Shown in pieces: positions 50,032-59,840 of a stretch of DNA of 64,000 nt. How positions within the stretch are numbered: position 1 is the stretch's first letter; the number at the start of each line of letters is the position of its first letter. Both the position numbers and the translations under genes were made by a program. The notes beneath the pieces were generated by a model. That model was not told the DNA's origin. It made no database searches and was given only the letters and a program-made list of their open reading frames with translations. The stretch comes from Sphingomicrobium astaxanthinifaciens (lineage in GTDB: Bacteria > Pseudomonadota > Alphaproteobacteria > Sphingomonadales > Sphingomonadaceae), in the NCBI RefSeq assembly GCF_022865105.1, contig NZ_JAKNYM010000002.1, positions 1,211,501 to 1,275,500 of the forward strand, in the 5' to 3' direction.

Positions 50032-51201
50032 ATGACCCCGGCAGCGCGCCTCCAGGCGGCGATCGAGATCGTCGATACGGTGATCGACGCGGCGCGCGGC
50101 GGCGGGGCGCCTGCCGATGTTATCGTGCGCGACTATTTCCGTACCCGCCGGTACGCCGGCTCGAAGGATCGCCGCGCGGTTCGTGCGCATGTCTATGCGA
50201 TGATCCGCCGCCATGCCGCGCCGCCGCCGAGCGGCCGCGCCGCCGCGCTCGGGCTCGCCGCCGACGACCCCGCGCTCGCCGCCTTGTTCGACGGCAGCGC
50301 GCATGCGCCGGCACCGATCGCGCCGGGCGAGGCGGCGCCCGCCGCGGGGCAGGTGCCCGACTGGCTGGTGCCGCGGCTGTCGCCGCTCGTCGATGCGAGC
50401 GAGCATGCCGCGCTGCTCGAGCGCGCGCCGCTCGACGTCCGGGTCAACATCGCCAAGGCGACGCGCGATGCGGTGCGCGACGAGCTCGGTGGCGAGCCGA
50501 CCCCGCTGAGCCCGTGGGGACTGCGGTTTGCCGCCGAGACGCGGCTCGACGACACCCCGGCCTTCGCGGCGGGGCGGATAGAGGTGCAGGACGAGGCGAG
50601 CCAGCTGGTCGCGCTCGCCTGCGCGCCCGCGCCGGGGGCGCGCGTGCTCGACCTGTGCGCGGGCGCGGGCGGCAAGAGCCTCGCGCTCGCCGCGATGCAG
50701 CCCGCCGCGCGGCTCGTCGCCGCTGATGTCGACAAGCGCCGTCTCGGCCAGCTGCCGCGCCGCGCCGCGCGCGCGGGGGCGGCGATCGAGACGCTGCTGC
50801 TCGATCCGCCGCGCGAGGCCGACGCGCTCGCCCCCCTTGCCGGGCAGGTCGACTGCCTGCTGGTCGATGCGCCGTGCAGCGGCTCGGGCACGTGGCGGCG
50901 CAACCCCGAACTGCGCTGGCGGCTGACGCCCGAGCGGCTCGACGCCTTCACCGCGATCCAGGCGCGGCTGCTCGCGCTCGCCGCCCCGCTGGTGCGCCCC
51001 GGCGGGCGGCTCGTCTACGCCACCTGTTCGCTGCTCGAGGCCGAAGGCGCGGCGCAGGTCGACGCCTTCCTCAGCGCGCATTCAGCTTGGTCGGCGCAGG
51101 ATCCGCTCGCGGGTGGACGGCGGTCGGGCGCGGGACGATTGTTCACCCCGGGGCACGATGCGACCGACGGATTTTTCATCGCCTGCCTCGAAAAAGGCTG
51201 A
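50032..51201 (+). CDS. 16S rRNA (cytosine-C5) methyltransferase, RsmB-like
   Basis: A 389-residue SAM-dependent m5C methyltransferase of the NOL1/NOP2/Sun family. An N-terminal NusB-like helical domain is followed by the Rossmann core: [18 protein letters not shown] (SAM motif I), [19 protein letters not shown] (Cys, motif IV) and [16 protein letters not shown] (catalytic Cys, motif VI). RsmB (C967) is the likeliest target. ATG 50032 lies ten bases after guaB. Confidence 0.88.
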   Translation: MTPAARLQAAIEIVDTVIDAARGGGAPADVIVRDYFRTRRYAGSKDRRAVRAHVYAMIRRHAAPPPSGRAAALGLAADDPALAALFDGSAHAPAPIAPGEAAPAAGQVPDWLVPRLSPLVDASEHAALLERAPLDVRVNIAKATRDAVRDELGGEPTPLSPWGLRFAAETRLDDTPAFAAGRIEVQDEASQLVALACAPAPGARVLDLCAGAGGKSLALAAMQPAARLVAADVDKRRLGQLPRRAARAGAAIETLLLDPPREADALAPLAGQVDCLLVDAPCSGSGTWRRNPELRWRLTPERLDAFTAIQARLLALAAPLVRPGGRLVYATCSLLEAEGAAQVDAFLSAHSAWSAQDPLAGGRRSGAGRLFTPGHDATDGFFIACLEKG

Positions 51202-51230
51202 TAGATTACCGGTTTGACGTGGAGATGTTA

Positions 51231-51725
51231 ATGCGCCTTTCGCCCTTGCTGATCGCCCTTGGACTGACTGCCTCGACGTTCGCCGGTCCGGGGCTGGCCC
51301 AGCGCGCGGCCGACGATGCCATCGCGCCCCAGTCGGTGGCGCTGGTCGAGGAGGGGCGCGCCGCGCTCGCGGCGGGCGATCTGGTCGCTGCCGACAATGC
51401 GTTCGAGGCCGCGCTGGTCGCCGACCCGCGCAACCGCGCCGCCTATGTCGCGATGGCCCGGGTGGCGATCAAGCAGTCGCTCTACGGGCAGGCGATCCGC
51501 CTCTCGCGCAAGGCGCTGACCATCGAGCCCACCGACCGCGCCGCGCTGGCGGTGCAGGGCGAGGCCTATGCCGCGCTCGGCGCCAAGGCCAAGGCGGAGG
51601 CCAATCTCGCGCGGCTCGATCGGCTCTGCAGCGACGGCTGTGCCGAACAGGATGCCATCGAGGCCGCCATCGCGCGCGGACCGGTGCTCGCGGCGAACGA
51701 CAATCGGGCCGAGGTTGCCAACTAG
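51231..51725 (+). CDS. Exported TPR-repeat protein
   Basis: A 164-residue protein with a signal peptide ([24 protein letters not shown]) and two or three tetratricopeptide units: [29 protein letters not shown], then [32 protein letters not shown]. Two Cys near the end ([12 protein letters not shown]) may form a disulfide. GGAG lies six bases before ATG 51231; ATG 51225 is too close. Probably a periplasmic interaction module; partner unknown. The stop is shared through CTAG with the convergent ksgA. Confidence 0.8.
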   Translation: MRLSPLLIALGLTASTFAGPGLAQRAADDAIAPQSVALVEEGRAALAAGDLVAADNAFEAALVADPRNRAAYVAMARVAIKQSLYGQAIRLSRKALTIEPTDRAALAVQGEAYAALGAKAKAEANLARLDRLCSDGCAEQDAIEAAIARGPVLAANDNRAEVAN

Positions 51726-52546
51726 GCGGGCAGCGCGCGCGCGAGCGCGACGAATTCGGCAACGCTGACGGTCTCGGCGCGCCGCGTCGGGTCGATCCCG
51801 ACCGCCTCGAGCGCCTCGAGCCCGCCCGCGATTCCCTTCAACGACTGGCGCAACATCTTGCGCCGCTGGCCGAAGGCGGCGGCGGTGAGCCGGCTCAGGC
51901 GCGCGGGGTCGACCCCGTCGGGCTGCGCGGCGGGGGTGATGTGGACCACTGCAGAGGCCACCTTGGGCGGAGGCACGAAGGCCGCGCGCGAGAGCTTCAT
52001 CGCGATCCGGGGCTGGCTGCGCCACTGGCCGAGCACCGAGAGCCGCCCGTAGGCCGAGGTGCCCGGGGCGGCGACGATCCGCTTCGCCACCTCGAGCTGG
52101 AACATCAGCGTCAGCGACTGCCAGCGCGGCGGCCACTGCGGGCTTTCGAGCCAGTCGGTGAGCAGCTGGGTGCCGATATTGTAGGGAAGGTTGGCGGCGA
52201 TATGGAACGGGCCGTCGATCTCGGCAGCGGGGTCGATCTTGAGCGCATCGCCCTCGATCACCCGCAGGCGACCGTCATATTCGGCTCCCAGCTCCTCAAG
52301 CAGCGGGTAGCAGCGCCGGTCGCGCTCGACCGCGACGACCGAGGCGCCGGTGTCGAGCAGCGCGCGGGTCAGCCCGCCGGGGCCGGGGCCGACCTCGAAC
52401 ACGGTGCCCCCCTCGAGGTCGCCGGGCAGCAGTGCGGCGATGCGCGCCAGCAGCTGCCGATCGAGGATGAAGTTCTGGCCAAGCGCCTTGTCGGCGCGCA
52501 GCCCGTGACGGGCGATTACCTCGCGCAGCGGTTCGACCTCGCTCAT
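51722..52546 (-). CDS. ksgA: 16S rRNA dimethyladenosine transferase
   Basis: A 274-residue enzyme dimethylating A1518 and A1519 in the 3' helix of 16S r[35 protein letters not shown] (SAM site) and the catalytic [11 protein letters not shown] (N-L-P-Y) are intact; the C-terminal domain is KMLRQSLKG. The ATG overlaps the pdxA stop by four bases. surA-pdxA-ksgA is a widely conserved series. Confidence 0.97.
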   Translation of the reverse strand: MSEVEPLREVIARHGLRADKALGQNFILDRQLLARIAALLPGDLEGGTVFEVGPGPGGLTRALLDTGASVVAVERDRRCYPLLEELGAEYDGRLRVIEGDALKIDPAAEIDGPFHIAANLPYNIGTQLLTDWLESPQWPPRWQSLTLMFQLEVAKRIVAAPGTSAYGRLSVLGQWRSQPRIAMKLSRAAFVPPPKVASAVVHITPAAQPDGVDPARLSRLTAAAFGQRRKMLRQSLKGIAGGLEALEAVGIDPTRRAETVSVAEFVALARALPA

Positions 52547-53571
52547 GCGGGGGCGCTGATCGACTGGACCGGGGGATCGCCCTGCGCGCGGCGGTGCCGC
52601 GCGGCGGTAGCGGCGGTGCGGATCGCGGCCGCCATCGCGTCGGGGGTGGCGCTGCCCGTGCCGGCGATGTCGAAGGCGGTCCCATGGTCGGGGGCGGTGC
52701 GCACGATCGGCAGCCCGAGCGTGATATTGACGCCCTCGTCGAAATGCAGCGCCTTCAGCGGGATCAGCGCCTGGTCGTGATACATGCACAGCGCCGCGTC
52801 GTAGCGAGCCCGCGCGCGCTCGTGGAACATCGTGTCGGCGGGCAGCGGGCCGATCACGTCCCAGCCTTCCTCACACAGTCGCTCGATCGCGGGAACGATG
52901 ACGTCGATCTCCTCGCGCCCGAGCGCGCCATCCTCGCCCGCATGGGGGTTGAGCCCCGACACGGCGAGCCGTGGGCGCTCGATCCCGAAATTGCGGATCA
53001 GCCCGCGCAGCGTGGCGCGCGCGCGCGCGGCGACGAGGTCGACCGACAGCGCGGCGGGGGCCGCGGCCAGCGGGACGTGGGTGGTCACGGGCACGCAGCG
53101 CAGCGTGGGGCCGGCGAGCATCATCGCAACATTGGCCTTGGCCACCCCGCAGCGCTCGGCAACGAATTCGGTCTGGCCGGGGTGGCTGAAGCCGATGGCG
53201 TAGAGCTGCGCCTTGGACACCGGGCCGGTCACCACCGCGGCGATCGACCCGGTCCGCGCGAGCCCGACCCCCATCTCGAGCGCCTGCAGCGCGCAGCGCG
53301 CGCCGGCGGGGCTGGGCCGTCCGGGGGTGTCGGCGCGCTCGGCGCGGATCGGGATCACCGGCAGCGCGGTGGCGAACTGCTCGACCGCCTGGGAAAGTTC
53401 GTCGATCGGCGCGACCGGGCCGTCCCAGACCGCGGCGAGCGCGGCGGGATCGCCGATCGCGACGAACGGGGGCAGGTCGAAGGCCGTGCGCTGCTGCCAG
53501 CAACGGGCCACGATTTCGGGACCGATTCCGGCCGGATCGCCGAGCGTGACGCCAAGCGGGAGGTCGGCCAC
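52543..53571 (-). CDS. pdxA: 4-hydroxythreonine-4-phosphate dehydrogenase
   Basis: A 342-residue enzyme of pyridoxal-phosphate synthesis. [16 protein letters not shown] at the start, GHTEF-like [26 protein letters not shown], the metal ligands in [16 protein letters not shown], and [14 protein letters not shown] are family motifs. I start at GTG 53571 ([12 protein letters not shown]), eight bases after the surA stop and without a visible binding site; a CTG at 53583 overlapping the surA TGA as CTGA is an alternative that adds four residues. Confidence 0.93.
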   Translation of the reverse strand: MADLPLGVTLGDPAGIGPEIVARCWQQRTAFDLPPFVAIGDPAALAAVWDGPVAPIDELSQAVEQFATALPVIPIRAERADTPGRPSPAGARCALQALEMGVGLARTGSIAAVVTGPVSKAQLYAIGFSHPGQTEFVAERCGVAKANVAMMLAGPTLRCVPVTTHVPLAAAPAALSVDLVAARARATLRGLIRNFGIERPRLAVSGLNPHAGEDGALGREEIDVIVPAIERLCEEGWDVIGPLPADTMFHERARARYDAALCMYHDQALIPLKALHFDEGVNITLGLPIVRTAPDHGTAFDIAGTGSATPDAMAAAIRTAATAARHRRAQGDPPVQSISAPA

Positions 53572-53579
53572 CGGCGCGA

Positions 53580-54911
53580 TCAGCGGTAGTCGATGATGGC
53601 GTCGCGGCGCAGGTCGCGCAGGTAGCGGCGCGCGCGCAGCGTGATCCGCTCCTCGCGCTTCTGCTGCTCGATCTGGTCGCGGCTCGGCATCGAGACCTGC
53701 TGCTCGTCGCGCCCGCACAGCACCAGCGCGCGAACCGCCTCGTTGAGGTCACCGAAGGGGCGCGTCGCCTGCCCGATCTGCATTTCCATCATCATCGGCT
53801 GCAGCGCCGGGGGAAGGTCGCGCACCAGCGTGCCGTCGGCACTCAGCACCGTGCCCCCGAAATCGGCGGCCAGCCGTTCGGCACCACCGCAGCCCTGCAC
53901 CTCGGCGGCGGCCGCGGCAAAGCGGTCGACCAGCGCGTTGGCCGCCTGCGTCGTGCTCCCTTCGGGGATCGGTACGGTGACCTGCTTGAGGCTGAGCACC
54001 GCGTTGCGCGGGTCCGCCATCAGGATCTGGCGTTGGTCCTGCAGCGCGAGGATCGAATAGCCGCCCGGGATCTTGATCGGCACGCTGACGGCGCCCGGCG
54101 CCATGTTGCGCAGCGCGCTCCCGAGCGCCTCGGGCAGCTGTTCGGGGCGCACCCAGCCGAGGTCGCCCCCGACCGCCGCGGTCGAGGCTTCGGAGAACTG
54201 GCGCGCATAGGCTGCGAACGAGCCGCCCTGCCGCAGCGCGTCGAGGATCTGGAGCGCGGTCTGGCGGACCTGCGCCTCGTTGGCGGGGGTGGAGGCGAGG
54301 AAGATCTCGCCGACCCGATATTCGGTGGTCCCGCGCGCGCTTTCCATCTTGTCGATGATCGCCTGGATTTCCTCTTCGCCGACGCTGATGAAGTCGGCGA
54401 TCTTGACCTGCTGGAGCCGCTGCCAGGCCAGTTCGGCGCGGATCTGGCGGGTGATCGAGCGCAGCGAGCTGCCGTTTTCCTCGAGGAAGGCCTCGAGCTG
54501 GTCGACCGTCTCCATCTGCGCGTTCTGGACGACCCGCTCGAGCGCGCGGGCGATGTCGGCGGCGGGGATGTCGATCTCTTCCTGCGCGGCGGCCTGGATC
54601 TGCAGCGTCTCGTCGATGAGGTTGCGCAGCACCTGCTGCTGGAGGAGGCGATATTCCTCGGCCGACGGCGGGGGCGAGCCGACGAGGGTCAGCGCGACGC
54701 GCTGGTCGATGTCGGTCTGGGTGATGATCTCGCCATTGACGATCGCGGTGGCCTTGACCACCGGCGGCAGCGTGTCGCCGAACAGGGTGATATTCTCGGG
54801 CAGCTGGAGGACCCGGGCGCTGCGGCCATCCTGCGCCGAGGCGGCGGTCGGCAGCGCGGCCAGCGCGGCGGCGCCGGCGATCCCGCAAAGCAGTGTCGAG
54901 AACTTGGTCAT
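53580..54911 (-). CDS. surA: SurA-type periplasmic chaperone and peptidyl-prolyl isomerase
   Basis: A 443-residue periplasmic protein with a signal peptide (LLCGIAGAAALAALPTAASAQ), a SurA N-terminal chaperone region (VVKATAIVNGEIITQTDIDQRVALTL) and one parvulin domain (VGEIFLAS, YARQFSEASTAAVGGDLGWVRPEQLP, PIKIPGGYSILAL). It assists outer-membrane proteins, including the LptD encoded just upstream. ATG 54911 with GGGGTGA upstream was chosen over an in-frame ATG at 54953. Confidence 0.92.
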   Translation of the reverse strand: MTKFSTLLCGIAGAAALAALPTAASAQDGRSARVLQLPENITLFGDTLPPVVKATAIVNGEIITQTDIDQRVALTLVGSPPPSAEEYRLLQQQVLRNLIDETLQIQAAAQEEIDIPAADIARALERVVQNAQMETVDQLEAFLEENGSSLRSITRQIRAELAWQRLQQVKIADFISVGEEEIQAIIDKMESARGTTEYRVGEIFLASTPANEAQVRQTALQILDALRQGGSFAAYARQFSEASTAAVGGDLGWVRPEQLPEALGSALRNMAPGAVSVPIKIPGGYSILALQDQRQILMADPRNAVLSLKQVTVPIPEGSTTQAANALVDRFAAAAAEVQGCGGAERLAADFGGTVLSADGTLVRDLPPALQPMMMEMQIGQATRPFGDLNEAVRALVLCGRDEQQVSMPSRDQIEQQKREERITLRARRYLRDLRRDAIIDYR

Positions 54912-54971
54912 AAAACAGTCACCCCAGATTAAGGTCTTGGCATTGCCTAGCAATTTCGCCTGAACGCACGC

Positions 54972-57221
54972 TTAGCGGCCCAGGCCCTTGAGATTGAAAA
55001 TGATCGAAAAGGTCGAGCCCTTCCGAAATGCCCCGATGCGCTCATAGTCGCGCTTCCACGAAAGCCCAAGCTCAATATAGTCGTCCTCGTAGGCGAGCCC
55101 GAGGCGATGACGCGCGGGCTCGAAGCCGTCGGACAACGACAGCGGATCCTCACCGGCGTCGGTGAGGTCGAGCACGGTCGAACCGAAGAGCGAATAGTGA
55201 TCGGCGAAATGCAGCCGCCCGGCGAGCCGCAGTTCCTCCTTGTCGCGCAGATCCTCGATCAGCGGGTCGATGTCGCGGTCGAGCCGGAGGTAGCCGATCG
55301 TGGCATAGGTCTCGATCGAGCCCACCGTGAGGTCGGTCTCGAGCCGGCGCGGCGCCAGATTGTCCTTGTCGAGCCGGTAGCGCGCGGTGAGGTCGACGAG
55401 GCGCCCGAAGCGCAGCCGGGTACGGCCGACGAAATCGCTCCACTGGTCGGTCAGCCCGGTGCCGTCGGGAAAGATGTCGGGCTCGTCGGTAAGCCGGTAG
55501 CTCTGCCCCAGGTTCGAGCGGATCGAGAAATTGGGCCGGTCGAGCAGATATTCGAGCCCGTAGGTGACGCGGCTGCCATCCTCCCAGCGGTCGTAGCCGG
55601 GAAAACGGTTGAGCGCGAACAGGTTGGAATCCTCGAGGTCGATGGCGCGCGCGTCCTCGTTGGGGATGGCGAGGTTGGCGGTCGGCGGGGTGAGCACCAG
55701 CTGGACCCGCGGCACCAGTCGCTGGGTGCCCCCGAACGCCTCGCCGATCAGCGGCCAGCGCATGTCGGCCGCCAGCGCGCCGATGCCGCGCGCGTGCCAG
55801 CCATCCTCGCCGCGATAGAAGGGGATCAGCGTCTCGCCGCTCTCGTCGGTGTGGTAGACGTCGCCGCGTGCATAGCCGGTCAGCGTGAGTTCCTGGCCGA
55901 GCGCGGTGAGGAAACGGCGATCCCAGCGAGCGAGCGCGAAGGCGCGCTGCGTGTCCTGGCCCTCGCGGCGCTGGATGGCGAGGCTGTTGCCGCGCAGCTC
56001 GAGCCGTCCGCCCGCGACGGGGTCGTCGAGCCGCCAGCGCGCGTCGATCGCGGGCAGCGCGATCGGCAGCCGGCTCTGGACGTCGTCGACGCGCAAGCCC
56101 TGGAAGGCCCAGCCGGCGATCGAGATGTAGCTGTCCTCGTCGAGCCGCTCGAGCTCGACGACGTTGCGCAGCCGGTCGTCGCGGGTGAGGTCGAAGCGGC
56201 GGGTTACGGTCTTGTCGGTGGCCCAGCGCAGCGACCCGGTGGCGCGCCAGTGGGGATCGAACTGGAACCGCCCGTTGCCCTCGAAATAGCCGCGGAAATT
56301 CTCGCCCAAGGTGGCATCCTCGGCATCGCGATCGGGGTTGTCGATCTCGCCGTAGGTGACGAACCCGCCGACCTGGTAGGCGCCCGTGTCGACCAGCTGG
56401 CGCCAGCGCGCCGACAGGCCGGGCAGGTTGCCAGTGTAGAGGTGCGGGGTGACCGTCAGGTCCTGGTGGCGGTCGAAGCGCCAATAATAGGGCAGCGACA
56501 GTTCGAGCCCGTTGATTCCCGAGATGCTGATGTCGGGCACGAGCGCCCCCGTCACCCCGCCGAGCGGCCCGGGGTCGCCGACGCTGAACAGCGGCAGGAG
56601 CGGCAGGTCGAGTCCGAAGATGTGGAGCTTGGCGCCGCGAAACTCGAGCCGCCCGGTCTCGGCATTGCGCACCACCCGCGCCGCGGTGATCCGCCACGGC
56701 ACGTCGCTGTCGCACCCTTGCGGGCCGGTGACCGGGCAGGGCGAATAGACCGCATCGTCGACGACCACCTCGCCGCCCTCGGTGCGCCCGGTCGCGCCGG
56801 CGATCCGCCCCCCGGTATCGAGCGCGAGGAGGAAATTGTCGATCGCGCCGCGGCGCAGCGCCTCGTCGAGCCGGATCCGCTCGCCGATCAGCCGGTCGCC
56901 GGTGGGGGCGAGCAGCACGACATTGCCGTGCGCCTCGATCTCGCCGCTGGCGCGGTCCCAGTCGATCCGGTCGGCGGCGAGCCAGTAGCCGTCGCTGGCG
57001 AGCCGCACCTGGCCCTGGGCGCTGACGCGCTGCGCCTCGGGATCGTAGACGATCTCGTCGGCCGAGAAGGCGATCTCCTCGAACTCGCCCGCCAGCGCGA
57101 AGCGGTCGGGCTCGGGCTCGGGCGACCCCGGGCTGGTCTGGGCGGCGACCGGCATGGCGGGCAGCAGCGCGCCCACCGCCACGCCCGTCCACAGGCCGAA
57201 CCGTTGCTTCCATCCGCTCAT
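54972..57221 (-). CDS. lptD: LPS/lipid-assembly outer membrane protein LptD
   Basis: A 749-residue outer-membrane barrel with a signal peptide ending AMPVAAQ. An OstA/LptA-like jellyroll domain (FSADEIVYDPEAQRVSAQGQVRLASDGYWLAADRI) precedes the barrel (LHIFGLDLPLLPLF, SLPYYWRFDRHQDLTVTPHLYT...). A Cys pair is visible at YSPCPVTGPQGCDSD, near the plug. Sphingomonads make glycosphingolipids and often no classic LPS, so its cargo here may be a different surface lipid or glycan (inference). Its promoter abuts the ATG. Confidence 0.93.
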   Translation of the reverse strand: MSGWKQRFGLWTGVAVGALLPAMPVAAQTSPGSPEPEPDRFALAGEFEEIAFSADEIVYDPEAQRVSAQGQVRLASDGYWLAADRIDWDRASGEIEAHGNVVLLAPTGDRLIGERIRLDEALRRGAIDNFLLALDTGGRIAGATGRTEGGEVVVDDAVYSPCPVTGPQGCDSDVPWRITAARVVRNAETGRLEFRGAKLHIFGLDLPLLPLFSVGDPGPLGGVTGALVPDISISGINGLELSLPYYWRFDRHQDLTVTPHLYTGNLPGLSARWRQLVDTGAYQVGGFVTYGEIDNPDRDAEDATLGENFRGYFEGNGRFQFDPHWRATGSLRWATDKTVTRRFDLTRDDRLRNVVELERLDEDSYISIAGWAFQGLRVDDVQSRLPIALPAIDARWRLDDPVAGGRLELRGNSLAIQRREGQDTQRAFALARWDRRFLTALGQELTLTGYARGDVYHTDESGETLIPFYRGEDGWHARGIGALAADMRWPLIGEAFGGTQRLVPRVQLVLTPPTANLAIPNEDARAIDLEDSNLFALNRFPGYDRWEDGSRVTYGLEYLLDRPNFSIRSNLGQSYRLTDEPDIFPDGTGLTDQWSDFVGRTRLRFGRLVDLTARYRLDKDNLAPRRLETDLTVGSIETYATIGYLRLDRDIDPLIEDLRDKEELRLAGRLHFADHYSLFGSTVLDLTDAGEDPLSLSDGFEPARHRLGLAYEDDYIELGLSWKRDYERIGAFRKGSTFSIIFNLKGLGR

Positions 57222-57231
57222 GACGGGGGAG

Positions 57232-57260
57232 CCTATGCATGGAACGGCCCCCGGCGGCAA
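57232..57260 (-). promoter_or_regulatory. lptD promoter, abutting the start codon
   Basis: On the minus strand TTGCCG (57260-57255), 17-bp spacer, CATAGG (57237-57232), then ten bases without a clear binding site to the lptD ATG. Divergent and back-to-back with the pepA promoter. Confidence 0.55.
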
Positions 57261-57267
57261 TCCGCCT

Positions 57268-57296
57268 TTGCCTTTTTCGGGTAGCCCGTTCTAAAG
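57268..57296 (+). promoter_or_regulatory. pepA promoter
   Basis: TTGCCT (57268-57273), 17-bp spacer, CTAAAG (57291-57296), then a leader of about 30 bases that carries GAAGAGGA before the pepA ATG. Confidence 0.6.
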
Positions 57297-57334
57297 GGCG
57301 GCGAGCCTGTCATTCCCGGAAGAGGATCCCGCCG

Positions 57335-58783
57335 ATGAAAATCCAGTTCGCCACCGCCCGTCCCGACGCCGATTATGCGCTCGTCCTGCCCGCCACCGGC
57401 AGCGGCGATGCCGCGCTCGCCGGGCTGGTGGGCGTGTCGGACACGCTCGCGCGCCAGCGCTTCGAGGGCAAGCGCGGCAAGGCGGCGACGGCATGGCTTG
57501 CCGACGATGGCGGGCGTCGCCTGCTGGTCGTCGGGGTGGGCGAGGGCGAGGGGCTCGATCTCGAGGTCCTCGGCGCGACCATCGCCGCGCAGCTCGGGAC
57601 CTCGGGCGAGACCCACGCCGTGCTCGACCTGTCGGCGATGGACATCGAGGCCGACGCCGCCGCGCGCGCCGCGCTCGGGGCGGTCGTGCGCGCCTGGCAG
57701 CACGACCATCGCACCAAGAAGAAGGACGAGGAGCGGGTCACGCTCGAGACGCTGACCATCGTCGGCGCGCCCAAGGGGGCGGCGGCGCGCTGGGAGGAAC
57801 GCTATGCGCCGCTGTCGCGGGGCATCGCGCTCACCCGCGAACTGGTCACCGAGCCCGCCAACATCATCTATCCCGAAAGCTTCGTCGAACGCGTGCGCGC
57901 GCATGCCGAGGGGACCGGGCTGGTGATCGAGACGCTCGACGAGCGGGAGATGGCGGAGCTCGGCATGGGGGCGCTGCTCGGGGTCGCGCAGGGCTCGGTG
58001 CGCAAGCCGCGGCTGCTGGTGATGAAGTGGATGGGCGGCGAGGGCGATGACGTCCCGCTGCTGCTGGTGGGCAAGGGGGTGACCTTCGACACCGGGGGCA
58101 TCTCGATCAAGCCCGCGCAGGGCATGGAATCGATGAAGTGGGACATGGGCGGCGCGGGTGCGGTCTCGGGCGCGATGCTCGCGCTCGCGGGGCGCAAGGC
58201 CAAGGCCAATGTCGTCGGCATCTGCGGCCTCGTCGAGAACATGCCCGACGGCAACGCGCAGCGCCCCGGCGACGTCGTCACCTCGATGTCGGGGCAGACC
58301 ATCGAGGTCATCAACACCGATGCCGAGGGGCGGCTCGTCCTGTGCGACGCGCTGACCTGGGGGCAGCGCGAGTTCCGGCCGAAAACGGTGCTCGACCTCG
58401 CCACGCTGACCGGTGCGATGGTGATCAGCCTCGGGCATGAGCAGGCGGGCTTCTTCACCAACTCGGACGACCTTGCAGAGGATCTCATCGATGCCTCCAA
58501 GGCGTCGGGCGACAAGCTCTGGCGCCAGCCGCTCGGTGAGGCCTACGACCGGCTGATCGATTCGCCGATCGCCGACATGAAGAATGTCGGTCCGCGCGAG
58601 GCCGGCTCGATCACCGCCGCGCAATTCCTCCAGCGCTATATCGAGGACGGCGTCGACTGGGCGCATCTCGACATCGCCGGGATGGCGTGGAGCGACAAGG
58701 CGCGCCCGACCATCGACAAGGGCGCGACCGGCTTCGGGGTGCGCGTGCTCGACATGTACGTGATGCGCGAACTCGAGGACTAG
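57335..58783 (+). CDS. pepA: Leucyl aminopeptidase (M17 family)
   Basis: A 482-residue two-metal aminopeptidase, a cytosolic hexamer that removes N-terminal residues from peptides. The catalytic domain shows LVGKGVTFDTGGISIKP, MKWDMGGAGAV and the signature VINTDAEGRLVLCDAL, with the Lys, Asp and Glu metal ligands in place; the N-terminal domain is residues 1 to about 165. ATG 57335 has a good binding site. holC follows four bases after its stop, a widespread pepA-holC order. Confidence 0.96.
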   Translation: MKIQFATARPDADYALVLPATGSGDAALAGLVGVSDTLARQRFEGKRGKAATAWLADDGGRRLLVVGVGEGEGLDLEVLGATIAAQLGTSGETHAVLDLSAMDIEADAAARAALGAVVRAWQHDHRTKKKDEERVTLETLTIVGAPKGAAARWEERYAPLSRGIALTRELVTEPANIIYPESFVERVRAHAEGTGLVIETLDEREMAELGMGALLGVAQGSVRKPRLLVMKWMGGEGDDVPLLLVGKGVTFDTGGISIKPAQGMESMKWDMGGAGAVSGAMLALAGRKAKANVVGICGLVENMPDGNAQRPGDVVTSMSGQTIEVINTDAEGRLVLCDALTWGQREFRPKTVLDLATLTGAMVISLGHEQAGFFTNSDDLAEDLIDASKASGDKLWRQPLGEAYDRLIDSPIADMKNVGPREAGSITAAQFLQRYIEDGVDWAHLDIAGMAWSDKARPTIDKGATGFGVRVLDMYVMRELED

Positions 58784-58787
58784 GCTC

Positions 58788-59225
58788 CTGCGGGTCGATT
58801 TCTACCAGCTCGACGGGGGCGCCGCGGGCGTCCTCGTCGCGCTCGCCGCCAAGCTCGCCGAGAGGGGCGAGCGGCTGCTCGTGACCAGCGCCGACGATGC
58901 CCAGCTCGCCGCGCTCGACCGCCAGCTTTGGACCGAGGCGCCGGCGACGAGCTTCCTGGCGCACGGGCGCGTCGACGAGGGGCGCGACAAGGACCAGCCG
59001 ATCCTCTTGTCGACGCGCACCACCGCGCCCAACGGCGCGCGCAACATCGCGCTCGTCGACGGGCAGTGGCGCCCCAGCGCGCTCGGCTTCGAGCGCGCTT
59101 TCTATTTGTTCAACGAGGAGACGATCGGCGCCGCGCGCGAGGCGTGGAAGGCGCTCGCCGAGGAGCCCGGGGTCGAGCGGCATTACTGGGCGCGCGAGGA
59201 CGGCCGCTGGATCCGCAAGGCGTGA
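58788..59225 (+). CDS. holC: DNA polymerase III subunit chi, probable CTG start
   Basis: A 145-residue clamp-loader accessory that links polymerase III to [13 protein letters not shown] at the start, [26 protein letters not shown] and [18 protein letters not shown] are family segments. The first standard start codon in frame is GTG 58881 (VTSADD), which would delete the first 31 residues including the FYQL motif that opens nearly all chi proteins. CTG 58788, giving (M)RVDFYQL, fits the family beginning exactly, four bases after pepA. Identity is supported by motifs and by position next to pepA; the CTG start is inference. Confidence 0.85.
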   Translation: MRVDFYQLDGGAAGVLVALAAKLAERGERLLVTSADDAQLAALDRQLWTEAPATSFLAHGRVDEGRDKDQPILLSTRTTAPNGARNIALVDGQWRPSALGFERAFYLFNEETIGAAREAWKALAEEPGVERHYWAREDGRWIRKA

Positions 59226-59228
59226 GGC

Positions 59229-59256
59229 TTGCACCGCGGGGCCGGCGCGGCTAGGG
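59229..59256 (+). promoter_or_regulatory. ndk promoter
   Basis: TTGCAC (59229-59234), 16-bp spacer, CTAGGG (59251-59256), starting three bases after the holC stop; leader of about 33 bases with ACGGAG before the ndk ATG. Confidence 0.6.
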
Positions 59257-59295
59257 GCGCGCGCAACCCCTTTTGCCATCCAACGGAGACCTATC

Positions 59296-59718
59296 ATGGC
59301 GGTGACCCGCACCTTCTCGATCATCAAGCCCGACGCCACCCGTCGCAACCTGACCGGCGCGGTCACCAAGAAGCTCGAGGAGGCCGGCCTGCGGGTCGTC
59401 GCCTCCAAGCGCATCCACATGACCCGCGAGCAGGCCGAGGGCTTCTACGCGGTGCACAAGGACCGTCCCTTCTTCGGCGAACTGGTCGAGTTCATGATCT
59501 CCGAGCCGGTCGTGGTGCAGGTCCTCGAGGGCGAGGACGCCGTCAAGCGCAACCGCGACATCATGGGCGCCACCAACCCGGCCGAAGCCGCCGACGGCAC
59601 CATCCGCAAGGAATATGCGCTCTCGATCGGCGAGAATTCGGTCCACGGTTCGGACAGCGACGAGAACGCCGCGACCGAGATCGCCTTCTTCTTCGACGAA
59701 GACGAAATCGTCGGCTGA
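59296..59718 (+). CDS. ndk: Nucleoside diphosphate kinase
   Basis: A 140-residue enzyme that equilibrates nucleoside di- and triphosphates. [16 protein letters not shown] at the start, the Arg/Asn region and the phospho-His in [13 protein letters not shown] are intact, with the usual length. It has its own promoter and terminator. Confidence 0.98.
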   Translation: MAVTRTFSIIKPDATRRNLTGAVTKKLEEAGLRVVASKRIHMTREQAEGFYAVHKDRPFFGELVEFMISEPVVVQVLEGEDAVKRNRDIMGATNPAEAADGTIRKEYALSIGENSVHGSDSDENAATEIAFFFDEDEIVG

Positions 59719-59743
59719 GCGCGGCGCGCTTGATCCGGCCATG

Positions 59744-59776
59744 AGGGGCGGCGGGCGCGAGCTCGCCGCCCCTTTT
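59744..59776 (+). terminator. Rho-independent terminator after ndk
   Basis: AGGGGCGGCG (59744-59753) pairs with CGCCGCCCCTTTT (59764-59776), with T4 at the end of the stem. Confidence 0.8.
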
Positions 59777-59840
59777 GCTTGGTGAAGCGCGCGGGAACGC
59801 GGCGCCGCGCGCCACCGTTGGGCGAGCGAAGGAGAGGCGC

